Positions 14,741 through 19,171 of a stretch of 19,171 bases of DNA are shown here, piece after piece (positions within the stretch are counted from its first letter, which is position 1; every line of letters starts with the position of its first letter). The DNA is taken from positions 1-19,171 of the forward strand of contig JBKHKH010000027.1 in the NCBI GenBank assembly GCA_046537735.1, given 5' to 3'. This DNA is from JdFR-22 sp046537735. GTDB lineage: Archaea; Halobacteriota; Archaeoglobi; Archaeoglobales; Archaeoglobaceae. A program made the position numbers and the translations under genes. Below the pieces are notes generated by a model. That model worked only from the letters and a program-made list of their open reading frames with translations. It was not told the origin of the DNA and did not search any database.

Positions 14741-15346
14741 ATGGACTTCACTGTCTATTTTATAACCAGCCGGGATTTTGGGCGCTCGCATGAAGAGATC
14801 GCCGAATTGGCTCTAAAGGCAGGGGTAAAAACCATCCAGTTTCGAGATAAAAATATGAGAGGCAGAGAAATGCTGAGGACAGCGATGAAGCTCAAAAAAT
14901 GGTGTGATGAATTTGGTGCCACATTTATTGTCAATGACAGGATCGATGTTGCCTTGCTGTGCAAAGCTGACGGAGTGCATGTGGGGCAGGAAGACATCCC
15001 TGCTCACGAGGCGAGAAGGATATTCAAAGGCATTGTGGGAGTTTCAGTTCATAACGTGGAAGAGGCTGTAGAAGCAGAAAAATATGCCGATTATGTAGGG
15101 GCGGGACCCGTTTTCGCCACCTCCACCAAAAAAGATGCCAGAACACCCATCGGACTGAAAGGCCTGAAAGAAATTGTAGATGCAGTGTCCATACCGGTGG
15201 TAGCTATAGGCTCCATAAACTCAAAGAACATTTCAGATGTCTTAGAAGTTAGAGTTGATGGTTTTGCGGTAATTTCTGCCATTGCAGCTGCTAAAGAACC
15301 TGCAGAAGCTACAAAAGGTCTACTGGACGCAATAAAAAACCGATAA
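14741..15346 (+). CDS. thiE: Thiamine-phosphate synthase
   Basis: ThiE joins HMP-pyrophosphate and thiazole-phosphate carboxylate or THZ-P to give thiamine monophosphate. This is a TIM-barrel protein of 201 residues. Family motifs in order are VYFITSRDF, VKTIQFRDKNMRGREML (phosphate/Mg region), FIVNDRIDVALLCKADGVHVGQED (catalytic core), GVSVHNVEEA, DYVGAGPVFATSTKKDA, the IPVVAIGSIN loop and the closing FAVISAIAAA. The frame also opens at TTG 14723 and ATG 14732. ATG 14741 was chosen because MDFTVYFITSR matches the usual ThiE N-terminus and is the first ATG after the predicted transcription start. No TPP riboswitch is seen, as the leader is too short. No other thiamine genes are nearby. Confidence 0.95.
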   Translation: MDFTVYFITSRDFGRSHEEIAELALKAGVKTIQFRDKNMRGREMLRTAMKLKKWCDEFGATFIVNDRIDVALLCKADGVHVGQEDIPAHEARRIFKGIVGVSVHNVEEAVEAEKYADYVGAGPVFATSTKKDARTPIGLKGLKEIVDAVSIPVVAIGSINSKNISDVLEVRVDGFAVISAIAAAKEPAEATKGLLDAIKNR

Positions 15347-15381
15347 GAATCTTCACCTTTACCTGTCTGTATATAGAAAAA

Positions 15382-15391
15382 TTTATTTAAA
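15382..15391 (+). promoter_or_regulatory. TATA box of the four-TM TPR gene
   Basis: TTTATTTAAA is centred so that transcription would start near 15413, giving a leader of about 21 bases with the GGTGAT Shine-Dalgarno at 15424-15429. A second AT-rich run at 15393-15401 would place the start inside the Shine-Dalgarno, so it is less likely. Confidence 0.4.
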
Positions 15392-15433
15392 GTTATATTA
15401 ATTTAGCTACAATACCAAAAAACGGTGATTAAA

Positions 15434-16408
15434 ATGAATAAGACTATGGGAATATTTGCAACATTGGTTATAGCAGTTATCGCAATTGTTGTGGCTATTG
15501 TATACTATCTCGGTATTTCATTTCTGTTCAGACTTGTGTTCGGCTTGGGCTTTTTGGGACTCGCCATCTTATTCCTGATATTCACTGGTGTACTGATTTA
15601 CGCCAACTCTAAATATGCAGTAGTCTCCCTCATCGGACTTCTGACTTCCGGTTACGCCACTTATCAGTGCTATGTGTGGAGTTACCCTATGCACGTGGGC
15701 TACATCATAATTTTGTACGTTGTGGTTGCTTTAGGTGGGATCTGGTGGCTGAGTGAACCCGATATGAGCTTAAAAGAGAGGATGAGTAGCCCTCAATCCC
15801 TCAAAAGGTCGGGTAACTACAGAGCTGCAGCAAGAAAGTACGAGAAGAGGGGCAAGTATTTGAGCGCTGCTGACGCCTACGGTAAAGCCGGTATGCCTGA
15901 ATCAGCTGCCTGGAATTTCGAGAAAGCAGAGAAGTTTGATAAAGCTGCTGAGCTATATCAAAAAATTGCTGAAGACAAAGGCGAATCTTACTACTGGAAA
16001 GAGGCACATGAGTTCTGGAAGAAGGCCGGAGAGAAAGAAAAGGCTGCCGAATGTCTGGAAAAATATGCTGAAGACGAGGCATGGTACTGGGAAGATGCGG
16101 CAAAGTTATGGGAAGAAGAAGGCAATCAGGAAAAGGCAGAAAGTGCATGGAGAAGATCACTGGATTATTATCTCAAGGAGGCGGAAGAAGAAGGCGTCTT
16201 CTGGGAAGATGTAGCTGACATCTATGAGAAACTGGGTGAAGAAGAGAATGCAAAAGACGCCAGGCAAAAATATGCTGAATACTGCGAGGGTGAAGCAGAA
16301 AAAGATCCTTCATGGTGGAAACACGTTGCCGAAGCGTACGAAAAGCTGGGAGAGAACGAAAAGGCTAAAGAAGCTAGGGATAAATACGAAGAGTACAAGA
16401 AAAAATAA
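15434..16408 (+). CDS. Four-TM protein with Trp-rich TPR-like cytoplasmic tail
   Basis: The 324-residue protein has four hydrophobic segments (about 5-30, 33-57, 61-80, 88-106) and then a helical repeat tail from about 115 to the end. The first tail repeats are alpha-SNAP/TPR-like (GNYRAAARKYEKRGKYLSAA). The last four carry a W-[KE]-x-[AV]-x-x-[FLIA]-[WY] core and a G-x-x-E-[KN]-A turn, at residues 188, 219, 257 and 295, spaced 31, 38 and 38. The tail is highly acidic and lysine-rich. It probably recruits a soluble partner to the membrane; no enzymatic motif is seen and the family is not recognised. The frame opens at GTG 15425, but GGTGAT four bases before ATG 15434 favours the ATG. It is a single gene, converging on the thioredoxin lipoprotein. 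Confidence 0.85.
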   Translation: MNKTMGIFATLVIAVIAIVVAIVYYLGISFLFRLVFGLGFLGLAILFLIFTGVLIYANSKYAVVSLIGLLTSGYATYQCYVWSYPMHVGYIIILYVVVALGGIWWLSEPDMSLKERMSSPQSLKRSGNYRAAARKYEKRGKYLSAADAYGKAGMPESAAWNFEKAEKFDKAAELYQKIAEDKGESYYWKEAHEFWKKAGEKEKAAECLEKYAEDEAWYWEDAAKLWEEEGNQEKAESAWRRSLDYYLKEAEEEGVFWEDVADIYEKLGEEENAKDARQKYAEYCEGEAEKDPSWWKHVAEAYEKLGENEKAKEARDKYEEYKKK

Positions 16409-16435
16409 TTTCTTCCACTATTTTTATTCTATTCC
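16409..16435 (+). terminator. Pyrimidine-rich terminator after the four-TM TPR gene
   Basis: Directly after the stop codon the plus strand is T/C-rich, with T5 at 16421-16425, in the 71-base gap between converging genes. It is consistent with an archaeal U-tract terminator without a hairpin. Confidence 0.35.
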
Positions 16436-16479
16436 ATCATTCCTTACCAATATTCTGTTCCATTGTTTTATTCGAATAG

Positions 16480-17031
16480 TCAGTTTAGTCTGGGGCAGCT
16501 ACAGTCGAATTTAGATGGTAGTTCTAGCCCATTTTCCCTGTGGCAATCAATACACTCCTGTACACTGTAATTTTTTCCATGACAGGTAAGAACAGGCAAT
16601 TCCTTACCCAATTGTTGATAATAAGTGCCCAGATCACAGATCTCCTTCCAGCCCACAAATTTCTTGGTGGTGTTATTTGCCACCACTACAATGGTAGGAA
16701 TAAATTTCAACCCTACTTTCTCCTTTAATTCAACACTCTCCTGCGAGCACTCCGCTGGGTTCTGTACATCGCAGAAGTCGAATTCTACGTTTACGCTCGT
16801 CATCTCCGAAGACAGATGTTCAATATAAGGTTTGACAACTCCGCAGTAGTGACAGCTCTCACTATGGTAAAAATAGGTACAAACGCCTTCTTGCTGGAAG
16901 TTTTCGTTGCTGTCGTGATCACCGGTTCCTTCAGAGTCTTTGATGGCCGTGCATCCAGTGAAAAGAATGGCGACCACGATCAGGAGTAATATCATCCTTA
17001 ACCATTGCATATTCTTCGAATTGACTTCCAT
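16480..17031 (-). CDS. Thioredoxin-fold lipoprotein with C-terminal CxxCH motif
   Basis: A hydrophobic signal segment (about 13-25) ends in a lipobox-like FTGC with Cys27, so the protein is probably exported and lipid-anchored outside the cell. A thioredoxin fold follows. The active site is S-C60-H-Y-C63 after the CTYFYH strand, and the cis-proline loop is KFIPTIVVV. The WKEICD segment lies near the end of the domain. A cysteine-rich tail (about 149-183) holds C150-H, then C160-I-D-C163-H164, which matches the heme c motif CxxCH, and C177-x-C179. The role is likely thiol-disulfide exchange or redox transfer outside the cell. Heme attachment is unproven, and a metal site is an alternative. Met8 at 17010 is another possible start and gives a more typical short signal n-region. 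It has no close operon partner. Confidence 0.82.
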   Translation of the reverse strand: MEVNSKNMQWLRMILLLIVVAILFTGCTAIKDSEGTGDHDSNENFQQEGVCTYFYHSESCHYCGVVKPYIEHLSSEMTSVNVEFDFCDVQNPAECSQESVELKEKVGLKFIPTIVVVANNTTKKFVGWKEICDLGTYYQQLGKELPVLTCHGKNYSVQECIDCHRENGLELPSKFDCSCPRLN

Positions 17032-17106
17032 AAGAAATAATTTTTGTTTGAAAAATGAAAGTGCCTCATGCTTGACTGAATGGCTAAACAGGCTTATAAC
17101 TCAAAC

Positions 17107-18216
17107 TCATTGAGTTACTGAGTGGTACCAGCCCATTATATATTCAGGGAGCTTCAAACCTCTAGAGTCGAGTCTGTCCACCAGACTCAATGAGATGGGG
17201 CTTAAAACGAAGGCTGCTTTCATGTAGAACTCTGACGGGTCAGAAGGAAGCACAAAACTATCCGTATTATCTGAGAGAGTAGATTTTCTACCCGTTATAG
17301 AATAAACATTTGCCCCGAACCTCTTTGATTCCTTCATCCACTTCATCAAAGTCTCGTTTTCTCCACTCCATGAGACCAATATGACTGTATCTCCAGCCCG
17401 TGGTCTGGGAGCCAGAGAGCCGGTCAGGTATGCCTCGTCACCTATAGCCCTTTTGACGTGTTGAAATCTGATAACAGACATCAAAGCTGCCACTCTAGCA
17501 ATTCCCGTACCCCCAACGATAACGTGCCCTCTTTTCTCCATGTTGTCTATCAGACTATTGTAAGTATCAGAGCCAACAAAATTGTCGATAAAGCCGCAAA
17601 TATCTTTCGTATCCCGATCCATTTCATCAAATATATTTTCATTACCATTAGAGTTAACCATCTCTCTTATTTCATGGAAAAGCATAAGACTACCCAGTTC
17701 ATAGATATCATTCATTATTCCATGTTGCATAAACTTTATACCTATCTCAACCTCTGGACCTCTCCCTTCCAGAATCACTGTACTTCCATATTCCTTACTA
17801 ACCTTACCTATAGATGAGTCAGGGTTGGAAACCACGGAGTCGATAGTGAAGCTGTCGCTTCCGGATTTATCGATATAGCTTTTTAACTCTTCTACCACTC
17901 TCTTGGGGTTGGTGGTTTCCCCACTACCTGAATTTACCAGAAGAGAGATCTTTTTGTATTTCTTTTCCAGAATTTCCGCAGCTTCATACATGTTCTCTCC
18001 GGGAAAGTCAATAGCTTCGATCATCTTCACATCTCTTTTGATATTCCTGAGACCGATGTACAGTGCACACTGAGACCTCCCTTCACCAACAGGGATTATA
18101 CATTCAGCTTCTGAAATATTCTGGTAAAGAGCATTCACTTCACTTTTTTTCAAGTTCATTACGTTCTTATGAACTGTATTGATATAGGGGACTTTACCAC
18201 ATTTCTGATAGATCAT
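17107..18216 (-). CDS. Double SIS-domain protein (sugar-phosphate isomerase/aminotransferase-like)
   Basis: The 369-residue cytoplasmic protein has two sugar isomerase (SIS) domains. The first, about 35-170, has a GEGRS loop (44-48) and the phosphate-binding SGSGETT (96-102). The second, about 225-350, has VGGTGIAR and SWSGENET (282-289). This arrangement resembles the isomerase half of GlmS and the phosphoglucose/phosphomannose isomerases, but no glutaminase domain is present and I cannot name the sugar. The ATG overlaps the rtcB stop by 4 bases (ATGA), indicating translational coupling; AAAGG lies directly upstream. Use of CGN arginine codons is low (about 2 of 17 by eye), typical of this genome. 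A metabolic link to RtcB is not obvious. Confidence 0.88.
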   Translation of the reverse strand: MIYQKCGKVPYINTVHKNVMNLKKSEVNALYQNISEAECIIPVGEGRSQCALYIGLRNIKRDVKMIEAIDFPGENMYEAAEILEKKYKKISLLVNSGSGETTNPKRVVEELKSYIDKSGSDSFTIDSVVSNPDSSIGKVSKEYGSTVILEGRGPEVEIGIKFMQHGIMNDIYELGSLMLFHEIREMVNSNGNENIFDEMDRDTKDICGFIDNFVGSDTYNSLIDNMEKRGHVIVGGTGIARVAALMSVIRFQHVKRAIGDEAYLTGSLAPRPRAGDTVILVSWSGENETLMKWMKESKRFGANVYSITGRKSTLSDNTDSFVLPSDPSEFYMKAAFVLSPISLSLVDRLDSRGLKLPEYIMGWYHSVTQ

Positions 18217-19171
18217 CCTTTTGCCACACCAATAGGGTTTAATTTTGCCACCAGACTGGAGAGCCCAGCGTTGTGGACAATATTCACCACGTCATCACTA
18301 AACTTGTACGCTTCCGGAGCTTCCTCAGCCAGTAAAGCCTTTTGGGTTGCCCTCACATATATCCCTTTCTTACCCAGATCAGATGCTATCTGACTCCCTC
18401 TTATCTTCTTTTTGGCTGCTGCCCTGCTCATAGTTCTACCGCTTCCGTGACAGGTGGAACCGAATGTCTCCTCCATAGCCTTTTCAGTGCCGGTTAGAAC
18501 GTAACTTGATGTCCCCATGCTTCCCGGTATAAGAACTGGCTGGCCAGTGCTTCTATAATCCTCCGGAACGTCGGCACTTGAGCCCGAGAAAGCTCTGGTA
18601 GCTCCTTTTCTGTGGACGCAGACCTTCATTTTACTCCCGTCAACAATGTGCTCCTCAAATTTGGCTATGTTATGAGCCACATCGTACACAAGGTCCATTC
18701 CCAGATCAGCATCGCTCATGTCGAAGATCTTACCGAATGTTTCTCTAACCCAGTGGGTAATTATTTGTCTATTCGTCCATGCATAATTGGCACTGGCAGC
18801 CATACCCGCAAAGTAATCCTGCCCTTCTTTGCTGTTAAGGGGAGCACAAGCAAGCTGCCTGTCGGGAAGTGATATGTTATACTTCTTCACCGCTCTATCC
18901 AGTACTTCCAGGAAATCGCTGCACACTTGATGTCCCAGTCCTCTACTGCCGCAGTGGATCATTACCGTTACCATGCCCTCTTCCAGACCCATAGCTCGTG
19001 CAGCCTTCTCATCAAAGACCCTATCCACATACTGAACTTCCAGGAAATGGTTTCCACTTCCCAAAGTGCCCAGTTGAGGTTTACCCCTGGTCCTGGCCTT
19101 CTTGCTCACCACAGCAGGTTTAGCACCCTTGAGAGCGCCTTCTTCTTCACAGTGTTTTAAGTCCTGCTTGT
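18213..19171 (-). CDS. rtcB: RtcB RNA-splicing ligase, N-terminus beyond window edge
   Basis: RtcB is the GTP- and Mn2+-dependent ligase that joins 2',3'-cyclic phosphate and 5'-OH RNA ends, sealing archaeal tRNA exons after intron removal. About 318 C-terminal residues are present. The frame stays open through GTG 19112 to the window edge, with CEEEGALKGAKPAVV just before it matching RtcB, so the GTG is not the start. Family motifs are RGKPQLGTLGSGNHFLEVQ, the Mn-binding HCGSRGLGH, GSMGTSSYVLTGT and TCHGSGRTMSR, whose first histidine is the guanylylated residue of the family. The N-terminal part with the DxxC metal site is off the window. It is the natural enzyme to process the tRNA-Thr at 3131. 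The SIS gene overlaps its stop by 4 bases. Confidence 0.97.
   Translation of the reverse strand, partial: KQDLKHCEEEGALKGAKPAVVSKKARTRGKPQLGTLGSGNHFLEVQYVDRVFDEKAARAMGLEEGMVTVMIHCGSRGLGHQVCSDFLEVLDRAVKKYNISLPDRQLACAPLNSKEGQDYFAGMAASANYAWTNRQIITHWVRETFGKIFDMSDADLGMDLVYDVAHNIAKFEEHIVDGSKMKVCVHRKGATRAFSGSSADVPEDYRSTGQPVLIPGSMGTSSYVLTGTEKAMEETFGSTCHGSGRTMSRAAAKKKIRGSQIASDLGKKGIYVRATQKALLAEEAPEAYKFSDDVVNIVHNAGLSSLVAKLNPIGVAKG

Noticed and set aside
18213..19112. GTG 19112 as the start of rtcB
   Set aside because: The frame stays open to the window edge and the upstream residues match RtcB, so this is an internal codon of a truncated gene.

Overview
The window looks archaeal, probably from a euryarchaeal-grade lineage that I cannot place more closely. 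Supporting signs are an intron-containing tRNA-Thr with a canonical bulge-helix-bulge splice site, a Hel308/Hjm helicase, a Trm5-type tRNA methyltransferase and an RtcB tRNA ligase. TATA-like boxes also sit about 26-30 bases upstream of several start codons, as expected for leaderless or near-leaderless archaeal mRNAs. Arginine in most genes is coded by AGA/AGG.

Layout, left to right. (1) 1-2963, minus strand: a multi-pass membrane protein of unknown function that runs off the left edge, preceded by hel308. (2) 3131-3232: tRNA-Thr(GGU) with a 29-nt intron. (3) 3446-6921, plus strand: a promoter, a possible 25-codon leader ORF, a large CocE/NonD (X-Pro peptidase S15-like) serine hydrolase, and an ATP-grasp ligase 16 bases downstream. 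This pair uses CGN arginine codons far more than its neighbours and looks like an acquired two-gene cassette. (4) 6922-7196: no convincing gene, but an 88-base element closed by a perfect 10-bp inverted repeat, with a TATA-like box before it and a T-rich stretch after it (candidate small RNA or MITE). (5) 7197-7823: a leaderless SAM methyltransferase, converging on a cysteine-rich DUF169 protein. (6) 8851-11523, minus strand: a two-gene chemotaxis operon, MCP then CheW. (7) 11715-13702, minus strand: a two-TM potassium channel with RCK domains and an unusual selectivity filter, preceded by a soluble TPR protein. (8) 13802-15346: trm5 and thiE diverging from a 54-base shared promoter. (9) 15434-17031: a four-TM protein with a Trp-rich TPR tail, converging on a thioredoxin-fold lipoprotein with a C-terminal CxxCH motif. 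(10) 17107-19171, minus strand: rtcB (N-terminus off the window) overlapping a double-SIS-domain protein by 4 bases.

Most of the window is housekeeping (DNA repair, tRNA splicing and modification, thiamine synthesis, signalling). RtcB is the ligase expected to join the exons of the tRNA-Thr found here. The most unusual parts are the hydrolase/ATP-grasp cassette with its leader, the folded element after it, the channel filter, and the CxxCH thioredoxin lipoprotein. I found no CRISPR array, insertion sequence or transposase.
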